A stretch of DNA of 64,000 nucleotides from G965198795 sp965198795. GTDB lineage: Bacteria; Pseudomonadota; Alphaproteobacteria; Rhodospirillales; Casp-alpha2. The notes below the pieces were generated by a model that saw nothing but the letters and a program-made list of their open reading frames with translations, had not been told where the DNA came from and did no database searches. The translations under genes and the position numbers were made by a program. Of the stretch, positions 26,386 to 35,763 are shown piece by piece; position 1 is the stretch's first letter; each line of letters begins with the position of its first letter. The DNA is taken from positions 868,001 to 932,000 of the forward strand of contig OZ240674.1 of NCBI GenBank assembly GCA_965198795.1, written 5' to 3'.

Positions 26386-27100
26386 GGGTCTGTCCTATAT
26401 AACTGATTATTGTGTTATCATGGGACGTATGCGTAAGAGCAGGCTTAGTCCTTATAAACAGGACCGTTTGATCGAGCATTTTGTTGCGGGTACGACAGCC
26501 CGCACGGCTTCTCGCTTATGTGGCGTCTATCGCAATACGGCGGCCTTTTTCTATCCCCGTTTACGTGAACTGATTGTTCTGGAACTGGAAGCCGGGAGCG
26601 AAGCCCTGCTTGGCGGCGAGATTGAGGTGGATGAAAGCTATTTCGGCGGCGGGCGAAAGGGCGGCGCGGTCGTGGCGCTGCGGGGAAAATACCGGTATCC
26701 GGCCTGTTGAAGCGGGGCGGCGAGGTCTGACGAAGATCATACCGGACGCCTCAAGCGCGACACTGACGCCGGTCATGGAGCGGAAGATTGCGCCGGATAG
26801 TCTTGTCTGTTCCGATTGTTGGCGGGGCTGTAATGCGCTGGATGTTTCTGACTTTAGGCACTTCAGGATCAACCACCCGGAACTTTTTGCAGACAAGCAC
26901 AATCCTATCAATGGAATTGAGAACTTTTGGAACCAGGCGAAGCGTCATATGCGCAAATTCAACGGTGTTCCGAAGGCTCATTTTGGGCTATTTTTGAAGG
27001 AGTGTGAGCGGCGATTTAACAACAGGGACCCGTCACTCCAATTAACCCAAATGAAACAATGGGTTAAACAATATCTTAGATGATTGTCTAGGACAGCCCC
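26386..27100 (+). mobile_element. IS1595-family insertion sequence with 8-bp target duplication
   Basis: A 715-bp element with related ends: GGGTCTGTCCTATATAAC on the left and, read inward from the right, GGGGCTGTCCTAGACAATC. The direct repeat TATAATTA occurs at 26378-26385 and again at 27101-27108, a target duplication of the length typical for IS1595. It landed in the junction between manB and the downstream membrane-protein gene; the right copy of the duplication now contains the manB stop codon. The target copies are identical, so insertion is fairly recent compared with the other copies. Confidence 0.92.
26420..27083 (+). pseudogene. IS1595-family (ISXO2-like) transposase, frameshifted
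   Basis: The N-terminal part (zinc-finger-free, HFVAGTTARTASRLCGV) and the catalytic EIEVDESYFGGGRKG are in one frame to a stop at 26710. A short middle segment (GRGAAGKIPVSGLLKRGG) is in a second frame. The C-terminal half (TKIIPDASSATLTPV, then NPINGIENFWNQAKRHMRK) is in a third. Comparison with the normal family sequence implies two single-base deletions, one after GGGRKG and one before TKIIP. The enzyme is therefore not made as one protein unless two frame changes occur. Confidence 0.88.
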
Positions 27101-27105
27101 TATAA

Positions 27106-28485
27106 TTATTTCTCCGTATTGATCAGCCGGTCAATCATCGCCAGCCGGTCCCTCAGTAATTCCGGGTCGCCCCGGGTCTCCAGGTTCAACCGCAGCAAGG
27201 GCTCCGTGTTTGAGGGACGGACGTTCAGCCGCCAATCCTGAAACACGAGGCTCAGGCCATCCGTTTCGTCGCGCTCCAGGGCCTGGGAGCCCAGCTTTTC
27301 GTCAATGCGCGCGAGCACGCCGGGAGCGGAGGAGACCCGGTAGTTGATTTCGCCGGAACAGGGGAACCGTCTCATCCGTTCGGATACGAGATCCGACAAC
27401 GGCCGGCCCGTTTCGGAGATCAATTGCGCGACGAGCAGCCAGGGAATCATCCCGCTGTCGCAATAGGCGAAGTCGCGGAAATAATGATGGGCGCTCATCT
27501 CGCCGCCATAGACCGCGTCCTTGTCGCGCATGGTTTGTTTGATCAGCGCGTGCCCCGTCCGGCTTTGAAACGCCCGTCCGCCCATTTGCCCGACGATATC
27601 CAGGGTATTCCACGTCAGACGCGGATCATGGACGATGGCGGCGCCGGGATCGCGTTTCAAAAACATGGCGGCGAACAGCCCGACCAGATAGTAACCCTCG
27701 ATGAAACAGCCCGCTTCATCGAAGAAGAAGCAGCGGTCGAAATCGCCGTCAAAGGCGGCGCCGAAGTCCGCTTGACGCTCCCGGACCGCGTCGGCCGTCG
27801 CCCGCCGCCGATCGGGCAAAAGCGGATTCGGCACGCCGTTCGGGAAAGTCCCGTCGGGCGTTTCCTGAATGACGGTCAACTCGAACGGAAGATCGCGGGC
27901 CAGCGCCCGGATGGCTGGACCCGCGCCGCCGTTTCCCGGATTGAGGACGATCTTCAGGGGCTTGAGCCGGTCCGGGTCGAGATAGCCCGTCAAATGCGCC
28001 GCATAGGCCGATTTATCCGGCGCGTTCGTCACGGTTCCCGGACGCCTGGCGCGCTCGATCACGGCGTTCGTTTCAAGGAGGTCCTGAACCCGGCCGCGAA
28101 TATCGAGCAGGCCCGTGTCCGCTGAAATCGGGCGCGCGCCCGGCCCGACGAGCTTAAGGCCGTTATATCCTTTCGGATTGTGGCTGGCGGTGACCATGAC
28201 GCCGCCGCCGGCCCCTTCTCGCTCGCGATGGAAGGTGTGGAAGTAGACTTCCTCGGAGCCGCAAAGGCCGATGTCGATGACGTCCGCGCCCGCCCCGGTC
28301 AAACCCTCGATCAAGGCGCCCGCCAGGCCGGGGCTTTCAAGGCGCGCGTCCTGGCCGACGACGACGGCGCCTGGATTGAAAATCTCGACGAAGGCCCGCC
28401 CGATCAGCTTGGCGAGCTCTTCGTTCAGGTGATCCGGCACCCGGCCTCGAATGTCGTAGGCCTTGAAGCAGCCGAGATCAGGCAT
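27106..28485 (-). CDS. manB: phosphomannomutase/phosphoglucomutase
   Basis: A 459-aa alpha-D-phosphohexomutase that converts mannose 6-phosphate to mannose 1-phosphate. The phosphoserine loop is TASHNPKGYNG, the metal loop is DGDFDRCFFFD, the sugar-specificity loop is GEMSAHHYF and the phosphate-binding loop is RPSNTEPLLRL. I start at ATG 28485 (MPDLGCFKAYDIRG), where the family normally begins; it overlaps the manC stop by eight bases. With manC it supplies GDP-mannose for the locus. Its stop codon lies in the duplicated target site of the IS1595-family element. Confidence 0.94.
   Translation of the reverse strand: MPDLGCFKAYDIRGRVPDHLNEELAKLIGRAFVEIFNPGAVVVGQDARLESPGLAGALIEGLTGAGADVIDIGLCGSEEVYFHTFHREREGAGGGVMVTASHNPKGYNGLKLVGPGARPISADTGLLDIRGRVQDLLETNAVIERARRPGTVTNAPDKSAYAAHLTGYLDPDRLKPLKIVLNPGNGGAGPAIRALARDLPFELTVIQETPDGTFPNGVPNPLLPDRRRATADAVRERQADFGAAFDGDFDRCFFFDEAGCFIEGYYLVGLFAAMFLKRDPGAAIVHDPRLTWNTLDIVGQMGGRAFQSRTGHALIKQTMRDKDAVYGGEMSAHHYFRDFAYCDSGMIPWLLVAQLISETGRPLSDLVSERMRRFPCSGEINYRVSSAPGVLARIDEKLGSQALERDETDGLSLVFQDWRLNVRPSNTEPLLRLNLETRGDPELLRDRLAMIDRLINTEK
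27110..27116 (-). promoter_or_regulatory. stranded ribosome binding site of the membrane-protein gene
   Basis: On the minus strand this reads ACGGAGA at the end of manB. If the IS and one target copy are removed, the GGAG would lie 13 bases before ATG 26375. The inserted element moves it more than 700 bases away, and the new upstream sequence has only an AGGA about 18 bases from the ATG. Confidence 0.6.
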
Positions 28486-29920
28486 CTTTCTTGGCGGGAG
28501 GGACCCGGTTCCAGTCGTCATCCAGACGAACGATGTCGTCCTCGCTCAAGACCGGTCCGCTTTGCACCTCGATCAGGGTGAGCTCGGTGCCGGTCCTGTT
28601 CTCCAGACGATGAGCGGCGCCGGCGGGGATATGGACGCTTTCGTTGGCGGCGAGCGCGAATTCCTCATCCCCCTTGGTGACCCAGGCCGTTCCCTCGACG
28701 ACAATCCAATGCTCGGACCGGTGGTTGTGATATTGCAGGGAAATACGCGCGCCGGGGCGAACCGACAAGCGCTTCACCAGGTGCGTGTCATGGCGCTGAA
28801 TAGTCTGGTAACTGCCCCAAGGCCGGTGGTTGCGTTCCCGGTCCAGCCATTCGTCCGATTGGGCTTCCGGCAGTCTGGCGAAGGCGCCGATCTCGGCCGC
28901 CGCCGTCTTCGGCGCGACCAGAACGCGGCCCTCCAGCGCGATGACGATCATGTCGGAAAGTCCATGAACCGTCGTCAGGGTCGCGTTATCGCTCCAAATC
29001 AGCGAACCCTTGGTGTCCATGGCCTTGACCGGCCCGCGCAGGGCGTTCCCGTTGTCCCCCGGGCCCATGGCGTTCGCCACTTGAGGCCAGGCCCCAATAT
29101 CGCTCCAGCCCATATCGACGGGGATCACGGCGCCTTCCGCTGTTGGTTCCATGATCGCGATATCGAACGGCCGCGCGGGACAAGAATCGAACGCGGCCTT
29201 GTCCAAACGCAGGAAGTCCATATCTCTCGAGGCTTTGTCATACGCTTGACCGCAATGATCCAGTATCTCCGGCGCCAAGGCCTTGAAGGCGCGGAGAACG
29301 GCGGACGACGTCAAGACGAACATCCCGCTGTTCCACAGATGCCGGCCGTCTTCGATCAGCCGCCTCGCGGCCGCCGCGCCGGGTTTCTCGACGAACCGCT
29401 CAATGGCGCAAACGCCGGGATGGCCCGCCAGCGCGCCGCCTTTGCGAATATAGCCGTATTCCGTTTCCGGCCGGCTGGGTTCGACGCCGAAGGTGACCAG
29501 TTTACCGGCCTCTGCGGCCTTGGTTGCCCGGGCCAGCGCGCTTATGAAGGCGTCCTTGCGTTTGATCATGTGATCGGATGGGGCGATCAGGATCAGACCG
29601 CCCGGATCGATCGCTTCCACATGCAGCGCGGCGGCGGCGACGGCGGCGGCGGTGTCGCGCGGACGGGGTTCCAGCAAGATGGCTTGCGGCGAGATTCCGA
29701 AATCCGAGAAAGTTTGAGCCGCCAAAAACCGGTAATCCTCGCCGCTGACGATGATGGGCGGATGGAAACCGGGTCCTTGAAGGCGTTCCGCCGTTTCGAT
29801 AATCAATGGCTTGTCCGACAAGAGCGGCAGGAATTGTTTGGGCCGGGGTCTGGTGGACAACGGCCAAAGCCTGGTCCCCGCGCCCCCTGACAAAATCACC
29901 GGATGAATCATGTGAGGCAT
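28478..29920 (-). CDS. manC: mannose-1-phosphate guanylyltransferase / mannose-6-phosphate isomerase
   Basis: A 480-aa two-domain enzyme. The N-terminal nucleotidyltransferase has VILSGGAGTRLWPLSTRPRPKQF-type residues (SGGAGTRLWP and PKQF visible) and FVEKPG; the C-terminal cupin isomerase domain has RPGARISLQYHNHRSEHW. It makes GDP-mannose from fructose 6-phosphate together with ManB. The gene overlaps manB and follows an asparagine synthase gene by 21 bases. ATG 29920 or the internal ATG at 29911 could be used. Confidence 0.95.
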   Translation of the reverse strand: MPHMIHPVILSGGAGTRLWPLSTRPRPKQFLPLLSDKPLIIETAERLQGPGFHPPIIVSGEDYRFLAAQTFSDFGISPQAILLEPRPRDTAAAVAAAALHVEAIDPGGLILIAPSDHMIKRKDAFISALARATKAAEAGKLVTFGVEPSRPETEYGYIRKGGALAGHPGVCAIERFVEKPGAAAARRLIEDGRHLWNSGMFVLTSSAVLRAFKALAPEILDHCGQAYDKASRDMDFLRLDKAAFDSCPARPFDIAIMEPTAEGAVIPVDMGWSDIGAWPQVANAMGPGDNGNALRGPVKAMDTKGSLIWSDNATLTTVHGLSDMIVIALEGRVLVAPKTAAAEIGAFARLPEAQSDEWLDRERNHRPWGSYQTIQRHDTHLVKRLSVRPGARISLQYHNHRSEHWIVVEGTAWVTKGDEEFALAANESVHIPAGAAHRLENRTGTELTLIEVQSGPVLSEDDIVRLDDDWNRVPPAKKDA

Positions 29921-29941
29921 GGTCCGCGCCCGTCTATCAGG

Positions 29942-31894
29942 TCAGGCTCTCGAATCGCCGGAGGAATAGGCGCGCCGCCAAGCCTGGAACATCAGAATGG
30001 TCCATAACCGATACTGCCAGTTCCGGGTTCCCGACAAGTGTTCCCGCCAAGCTTGCCGAATGGGCCGAGCGTCGAAGAGGCCGTCCTCGCGCAGTTTTGT
30101 CTCATCCAGCAAGTCCTGGGCCCAATCCCTCAGCGGCCCGCGCAGCCATTCGCCGATGGGCGCGCCGAATCCCATTTTCGGGCGTTCGATCAGGGAACTG
30201 GGCACATAGCGGTAGAGCACTTCGCGAAGCGCCCACTTCGTGACGCCGTTTTTGATCTTCATCGCTTGAGGCAGCCGCCAGGAAAACGCGACAACCCGAT
30301 GATCGATCAAGGGGACACGGGCTTCCAACGACACGGCCATGGAGGCTCTGTCGACCTTGGTCAGGATGTCGTCCGGCAGGTAGGCCAGCGTGTCCATGAA
30401 TTGCATGGCCGCGATAAAGTCCCCGCCGCCGGCGGTCGCGTCGCGCTCGGCCATGGGTCCGATCCGGCCGTCCAGTCCCGGCGTCAGCGCCTCTGGGGCG
30501 GGCCACAGACTGACCAGGTGGTCGTAGACCCCTTGTTGGTCAAGCGGCAGGATATCCGCCAGCTTGTGAGCCTTGTCGCCCATTTGCGGGGCGCGGAGTC
30601 CGGATGGAACGAGGGTGGACAGGGCCGTCCATTTGTCCGGCGGCAAGACCTTGATCGCGCGCGCCGCCAGCCGCCGGACCGGTTTGGGGATCATGGAAAC
30701 GCGCCGCCACAGCCGATCCGCCAATTGGTACCGGTTATAGCCGGCGAACAATTCGTCTCCGCCGTCGCCCGAGAGCGACACCGTGACCTCGCGCCGGGCG
30801 AGGCGGGAGACCAGGAAGGCCGGAATTTGCGACGAGTCGGCGAACGGCTCGTCATAAATCGCCGCCAGGTTGGGAATCACGTCGCTGGCCTCGGAAGGCC
30901 CAACGTAAAGCTCTGTGTGGTCCGTGCCGAGATGCCGGGCGACCGCTTTCGCGTGCCGGGCCTCGTTGAAGCCGGCGTCGTTGAAGCCGATGGAAAAGGT
31001 TCGTATGGGCCGGGCGGATTGCGCCTGCATCAAAGCGGCGACCGTTGACGAGTCCACGCCGCCGGACAGAAAGGCTCCCAGCGGCACGTCGGCCGCCATT
31101 CGTCTGGACACAGCGTCGCGAAGCAACCGGTCAAGCTCCTCGACGGCCTGCCGTCCGGAGCCTTGAAACGGATCGGCGCGCCCTGCGGCCGCGACGGTTT
31201 CCAGGTCCCAGAAGACGGTCTCCCGCGGCGCGGCGCCGGCCGAGATCGTCACATAGGTTCCAGGCCGGACTTTCCGCGTTTTTCCGTGAATGGCGTGGGG
31301 CGCCGGCACATAAGCGAACCGGAGGTAGGCCGCCAGCGCCTCGCGGTTGAGCGTCCGGTCATAGCCGGGATGGCGCATCAGGGGTTTCAGCTCGGAGCCG
31401 AACAGCACGTCTCCGGCGGCGGTCTCCGCCCAATAAAGGGGTTTGATTCCCAATCGGTCCCGGGCCAGCGTCAATGTGCGGGCCTTCCGGTCCCACAGCG
31501 CGAACGCGAACATGCCGATGGCGGCCTTGAGGGCGCGGTCAACGCCTTGATGAGCGGCGGCTTCCAGCAGAACTTCCGTATCCGAACGTCCCCGGAATGG
31601 AAAGCCGCCGGGGAGCAGTTCGTCCGCCATCTCCCCGGCGTTGTAAATTTCGCCGTTGTAAACCAGCACATAGCGCCCGCAGGCCGAGACCATGGGTTGC
31701 CGCCCCGCATCCGACAAATCAATGACCGAAAGCCGCCGTTGAGCGAGCGCGATCCCGGCCGCCTCGTCCGCCCAGGCGCCCGCCGAGTCCGGACCCCGGT
31801 GGACCATGGCGCCATTCATTCGCTCGGCCAGGCCGATCATCTCGTCATGGGCCGCTGCGGCCTTGGGCGAGAGGAAGCCCGTAACGCCGCACAT
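29942..31894 (-). CDS. asnB: asparagine synthase family amidotransferase, copy 2
   Basis: A 650-aa enzyme with the same two-domain plan as copy 1: Cys2 in MCGVTGF, MVHRGPDSAG, VYNGEIYNAGEM, and the ATP PP-loop FLSGGVDSSTVAAL near residue 268. The ATP-site segment FAGYNRYQLADR and the C-terminal KWALREVLYRYVP are typical. It is closest in style to exopolysaccharide-locus amidotransferases. Its ATG overlaps the stop of the upstream glycosyltransferase gene (TGATG). The presence of three different AsnB proteins in one locus argues for separate acceptor sugars. Confidence 0.93.
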   Translation of the reverse strand: MCGVTGFLSPKAAAAHDEMIGLAERMNGAMVHRGPDSAGAWADEAAGIALAQRRLSVIDLSDAGRQPMVSACGRYVLVYNGEIYNAGEMADELLPGGFPFRGRSDTEVLLEAAAHQGVDRALKAAIGMFAFALWDRKARTLTLARDRLGIKPLYWAETAAGDVLFGSELKPLMRHPGYDRTLNREALAAYLRFAYVPAPHAIHGKTRKVRPGTYVTISAGAAPRETVFWDLETVAAAGRADPFQGSGRQAVEELDRLLRDAVSRRMAADVPLGAFLSGGVDSSTVAALMQAQSARPIRTFSIGFNDAGFNEARHAKAVARHLGTDHTELYVGPSEASDVIPNLAAIYDEPFADSSQIPAFLVSRLARREVTVSLSGDGGDELFAGYNRYQLADRLWRRVSMIPKPVRRLAARAIKVLPPDKWTALSTLVPSGLRAPQMGDKAHKLADILPLDQQGVYDHLVSLWPAPEALTPGLDGRIGPMAERDATAGGGDFIAAMQFMDTLAYLPDDILTKVDRASMAVSLEARVPLIDHRVVAFSWRLPQAMKIKNGVTKWALREVLYRYVPSSLIERPKMGFGAPIGEWLRGPLRDWAQDLLDETKLREDGLFDARPIRQAWREHLSGTRNWQYRLWTILMFQAWRRAYSSGDSRA

Positions 31895-33072
31895 CAGTCC
31901 CGCCCCCCGCGCGGGGCGGGCGCGTAGACTGCCTCGTATACGGGCAAACGATCCTCGCGGCCAAGCATGGCGGCGGCCCTGCCGGCGATCCCGGCGCGGG
32001 TTTCCGCAGAGACGATGTTCGGGAGGGCGCCCGCGTCCGCCTCGATTAAAAGACCCAGGTCCGACGCGTGCCGGTGGCTGTCGATCACGGTGCCGGTCAT
32101 GACCACGGAGAGACCCGTTAGGGCGTACTCGGCGAACTTGGTCGGACTAGCCACGTGATTGGCGGGGGTCGAGGCGCGGAGCATGAAACCGGCGTCCGCC
32201 GCGTTCAGGTACCGGTTCATCCGATCATTATGGACGGACATGACGGCGGCGCCGGTCATATCCCCGATGATCTTTCCCGCCTCGGCGGCGGCGGGCGTCA
32301 GCACGAGCAGCCTGACGTTCGGGTTTCGCCGCCGATAGGCGCGCCAGAGCGCCACCGTCTCCGGAAACATCTGATAGGACGCCAGTCCGCCGCTGTAGAC
32401 GGTCAGAATCTCGTTATCGGCGACGCCAAGCTCGGCGCGGGCGTCTCGCCGAAGAACCGGATCAAAGAAAAACAGGTCCCGGCTGGCGGCGCAGGGGACG
32501 ACCCAACTGGGTTTGTCCGGGGCCCAGCGCGCCGATTGCCGGGCACGCAGCGGCTCGCTGACAAAGAGGGCCCGGTCGGCGCGGCGCGCGATGCTGTCGA
32601 GCCGCGCCGCCGTCCTGCGCCTCATGACCGGACCCAACGGGCCGGCGCCGCGAAACCTGATTTCATCGACCGCGTCGCCGCGGCAATCCCAGATCAGGGG
32701 AACGCCCAAGCGGCGCGCGATTTCCATTCCGCAGAGCGTTCCGTAATCGGTCCGACCGTGCACATGGGTCACCCATCCCGCAAGGTCCGTCACGGCTTTC
32801 CAGGCGCGTGACGCGTTGATTCTTCCGGAAAAAGGAAGCGCCGGGCGCACGCCCTCGGCGACGGCGACGTCCGCCTCGGCGATTTCCGCGGCGCGGGCGG
32901 CGGCCTTTCTTTGATCCCGGGCTCCCTCGCCGCCCCATCCCATCGCGAGAATCCGTATATCAGCGACGCCCGCCCGCTGGATCAGGCGAATGTGGGTCAA
33001 CGCCTGCGACACCACCACGCCATTGCCGAGCGGTTCAGAAACAACAAACAGGATGCGCGCCTTGCCGGCCAT
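31894..33072 (-). CDS. GT-B glycosyltransferase (group 1-like)
   Basis: A 392-aa protein with a GT-B layout: an N-terminal domain beginning ILFVVSEPLGNGVVVSQALTH, a WVTHVHGRTDYG segment, ALFVSEPLR, and a C-terminal nucleotide-sugar half with ILTVYSGGLASYQMFPE and SPTKFAEYALTGLSVVMTG, where the acidic residue in KFAEY is the usual position of the EX7E-like motif. Donor and acceptor are unknown. The start overlaps the end of the heparinase-like gene by 38 bases and its stop overlaps the amidotransferase start, so all three are coupled. Confidence 0.82.
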   Translation of the reverse strand: MAGKARILFVVSEPLGNGVVVSQALTHIRLIQRAGVADIRILAMGWGGEGARDQRKAAARAAEIAEADVAVAEGVRPALPFSGRINASRAWKAVTDLAGWVTHVHGRTDYGTLCGMEIARRLGVPLIWDCRGDAVDEIRFRGAGPLGPVMRRRTAARLDSIARRADRALFVSEPLRARQSARWAPDKPSWVVPCAASRDLFFFDPVLRRDARAELGVADNEILTVYSGGLASYQMFPETVALWRAYRRRNPNVRLLVLTPAAAEAGKIIGDMTGAAVMSVHNDRMNRYLNAADAGFMLRASTPANHVASPTKFAEYALTGLSVVMTGTVIDSHRHASDLGLLIEADAGALPNIVSAETRAGIAGRAAAMLGREDRLPVYEAVYAPAPRGGRD

Positions 33073-34987
33073 ATCCCTCGGCGACTTTCAAATCGCGCCA
33101 GTCGGCGGATGCGGGCGCCAAAGGCCGCTCCAGACATCCATCCAGGATCACAAGGCGGTCCGCTTCCCGATGAACCGTGCGCATGACGGTCCAGTCATTG
33201 TCGGAGAGGACGGCGGCGATACCTGCCGGACCGGCGTAAAGACAGCGGCCTTTCGCGGTTTGGGCAAGTTCGAAAAGGGGCGCGTTCTCAACCGGCGACA
33301 GGATGTTTTGCGGACGTGGCGCGAAGTGCGCGCGCGCGTGCCGGTACCGGTTTCGCATATCCGCGTCCGCGCCGTAGACAAAGGCGCCGGGGTCGGTGAT
33401 CAGCGGCTTGCCGTCGATTTCCAGTTCCACCGCCAGGTTGTCGTCATGGCCATGCCCCCATTCTCCGGCCAGCGCCGGGTCATAGGCCCTGAGCGCGAGA
33501 TACATCCGGTCATTTCCGAGAATGAACAAACCGAAGCGGGGAAATGCGCCGGATAATTCCAGCGCCGCCAACCCGTCCGGTAAGGAGACGCCGGTTACGC
33601 GCCGATGGTCACCGGGAAGGGTCAGGATGGTTTCGCGGGATTGATCGAGGGTCCGCCGCTCACCAACGTCCTCCACCGGCCGCCGGACGCCCGGACGGTC
33701 CTTGCGCCAGCGCCGGTACAACGCCAGCGTTTGCGCGGTTTCCCGATCATCCCGGGGCCATACGAACTTGACGGCGGATCCAGAGTCCATGTCGCCGACC
33801 TGGTGAAGCAGGCCCGATGGTTTCGTGACCGCCTCCAGAAATGCGCCCGCATGAATCAGGCGGTTAATGGCGTCCGAGCCGATCAGTGATCCGTTTTCAT
33901 GCCGGGGCAGGGCCTGTCCGTCCTGCGGAACCCGAAGGCCGAGCCCGCGCCGGTCGGCCGTTGAAATTCTCCGCGTCTCGGCGTCGTCGAACAAATCGGC
34001 CAGGGCGGCCGCCAAAAGCATCATTTCCAGGGACAGGCGGTGATATCCCGTGGACGCCTCGAAGCCGCCGCCGTCCGTTCTGAACTGCCGCAAAATCTCG
34101 ACTTGCATCTGCTCGACGGCGAAGGCTTGCCAGGCCAGTGTCTCGGGCGTTTCCGGCAAATGGCTGGCGGCGAACAGGATACCCAGGATATTGCCGAGAT
34201 AATGATTTCCCCGCGCGGTTTCCGACCATTCCAGGTGCCGAAGGATGTGGCGGGCGTGGTCGTCGAGAGAGGCGGTGACGACGGCGATGAATTCCTGATC
34301 GAGCGTGATCCCCGCGTCATGCAGGATGTCCAGCGCCAAGGTGATGCTGACGACGCGAAGCCCCTGTTCCATCGGCGTCCGCCAATGAACGCCGAACCGC
34401 GGCGGGTTGGAGGCGATGAAATCGAGAATTTGAGCCCTGATCTCGGCGACGAGACGGCCTTGTTTCTCCTTGTCCTCGTTGGCGTCTTCCCTGACGGCCA
34501 GCGCGGCGGCGGGCGGCAGGTGCTGGAGCCGCCCCAGCTCCCAGGGGATTTTGATGTCCGCGCCGTTTCCGGGGACGACGGTGACCCGGTCCCAGTACGT
34601 TTCGGCGGACCAGCGGCGGCCGGAACGGAAATCCCGCCGCCAATCAATGAACCGATAATCCCGGGCCGCCCAGGGACCTTCCGGGATCAAATCACGGACA
34701 CTGTCGCGGATAAGGCGATTAGGGGAGGATACGCCAATGCCGGGTTTGTCCGGTCGTCCGGTTGCCACCGGACCCGAGCCTAAAAGATCGAAACAATGAT
34801 CCAGGGACATCGCGAGAATGCGGGACGGCGGCGATACGGGAATTTCCAGCCCTGGAAGGCCGGACCGGTATCTGAAGTCCCGGCCTGTCGCGTGACTTCT
34901 TCCATAACTTGGGCGAAGCTTATCGCGAAACCATTGATGGTGGCGGGCGGCGCGGCGTTTAAAGGCGCCCGCAATTCGATAAATCAT
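33035..34987 (-). CDS. heparinase II/III (alginate-lyase superfamily) protein
   Basis: A 650-aa protein with an N-terminal alpha-toroid domain (WIDWRRDF-like FIDWRRDFRSG, then GNHYLGNILGILFAASHL) and a C-terminal beta-sandwich domain starting near residue 490 (WGHGHDDNLAVELEIDGKPL, then ITDPGAFVYG). Such proteins cleave uronic-acid polymers by beta-elimination. I see no signal peptide, and the gene is inside a biosynthetic operon, so it may act on an intracellular or lipid-linked glycan or have another role. Its ATG overlaps the stop of the upstream methyltransferase gene (ATGA). ATG 34987 is chosen for this coupling. Confidence 0.88.
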   Translation of the reverse strand: MIYRIAGAFKRRAARHHQWFRDKLRPSYGRSHATGRDFRYRSGLPGLEIPVSPPSRILAMSLDHCFDLLGSGPVATGRPDKPGIGVSSPNRLIRDSVRDLIPEGPWAARDYRFIDWRRDFRSGRRWSAETYWDRVTVVPGNGADIKIPWELGRLQHLPPAAALAVREDANEDKEKQGRLVAEIRAQILDFIASNPPRFGVHWRTPMEQGLRVVSITLALDILHDAGITLDQEFIAVVTASLDDHARHILRHLEWSETARGNHYLGNILGILFAASHLPETPETLAWQAFAVEQMQVEILRQFRTDGGGFEASTGYHRLSLEMMLLAAALADLFDDAETRRISTADRRGLGLRVPQDGQALPRHENGSLIGSDAINRLIHAGAFLEAVTKPSGLLHQVGDMDSGSAVKFVWPRDDRETAQTLALYRRWRKDRPGVRRPVEDVGERRTLDQSRETILTLPGDHRRVTGVSLPDGLAALELSGAFPRFGLFILGNDRMYLALRAYDPALAGEWGHGHDDNLAVELEIDGKPLITDPGAFVYGADADMRNRYRHARAHFAPRPQNILSPVENAPLFELAQTAKGRCLYAGPAGIAAVLSDNDWTVMRTVHREADRLVILDGCLERPLAPASADWRDLKVAEGYGRQGAHPVCCF

Positions 34988-35763
34988 GCGAGTTTTCGGG
35001 CCGTGAAAAACCAAGTCGCCGCGCAAACCGCCGGGACGTAATCAGCCAGCGCGACATTCAGCTCAATCAGCGCCTGCGGGCGCAGCAGGGTCGCGCCCGT
35101 GAGATCGGCGCCCAGCAAGCTGCCGTTCCTCGTGTCCGTGATTTGAAGACCGGCGTTTTCGATGACGGCCCTGATCGCGCCGCGCGTGAAGAACTGAACA
35201 TGCCCGCTTTCATGGTTGTACGGGATTTTCGTTTCCCGGGCGTCGTCGGCGCGTGATGTCCGATCCCCGCCCAAAAGCCAGCGTTTAACGGACCGTAGAC
35301 CATGATAAAGACCGGCGCCGAAGATGATTTTCTTTTCGATCTCCGTCAGGCCGTGGCCGTTTGGAATGGAGATCAAGACGAGGCCGCCCGGCTTTAGATG
35401 TCCGGTCAACCGTTGAAGCGTGTCGCCGGGCGCGTCGAGATGTTCCAGCACTTCGGTCACCACCAAGGCGTCAAACAGTCCCGTTTCCGGTATTGACTCA
35501 GTGAACCGGACGTTGTTGGAGCCAAAGTGTTCGCGGGCGTGGTCCAGGGACGGCTGATGGATATCGACCCCGGTATATTGCCCGGTGTAGGGAATCAGAT
35601 AGCGTCCCACATCGTTCGTATTGCCGCAACCGAAGTCCAGCACGGCAGGTTTATGGCCTAGCCGGACGGCCTCGTCCGAAAGAGCCTTGATAAAATACGC
35701 CACTCTTTTTCTGAGCGCGTATGGATCCTCGGGAGGCAGGAGCGGCGGGGCGGCGCCGTTCAT
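34984..35763 (-). CDS. class I SAM-dependent methyltransferase
   Basis: A 259-aa methyltransferase with motif I AVLDFGCGNTNDVG, GVDIHQPSLDHA, the acidic motif VVTEVLEHLDAPGD and LKPGGLVLISIPNGHG. The C-terminus is hydrophobic (LADYVPAVCAATWFFTARK), which suggests membrane association. It sits between a glycosyltransferase and the heparinase-like gene with four-base overlaps on both sides. Probably methylates a sugar of the product; position unknown. Confidence 0.88.
   Translation of the reverse strand: MNGAAPPLLPPEDPYALRKRVAYFIKALSDEAVRLGHKPAVLDFGCGNTNDVGRYLIPYTGQYTGVDIHQPSLDHAREHFGSNNVRFTESIPETGLFDALVVTEVLEHLDAPGDTLQRLTGHLKPGGLVLISIPNGHGLTEIEKKIIFGAGLYHGLRSVKRWLLGGDRTSRADDARETKIPYNHESGHVQFFTRGAIRAVIENAGLQITDTRNGSLLGADLTGATLLRPQALIELNVALADYVPAVCAATWFFTARKLA

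Noticed and set aside
26420..27083. Programmed frameshifting in the IS1595-family transposase
   Set aside because: Two copies change frame in the same region but in opposite directions and with deletions of different size, which does not fit one slippery signal.
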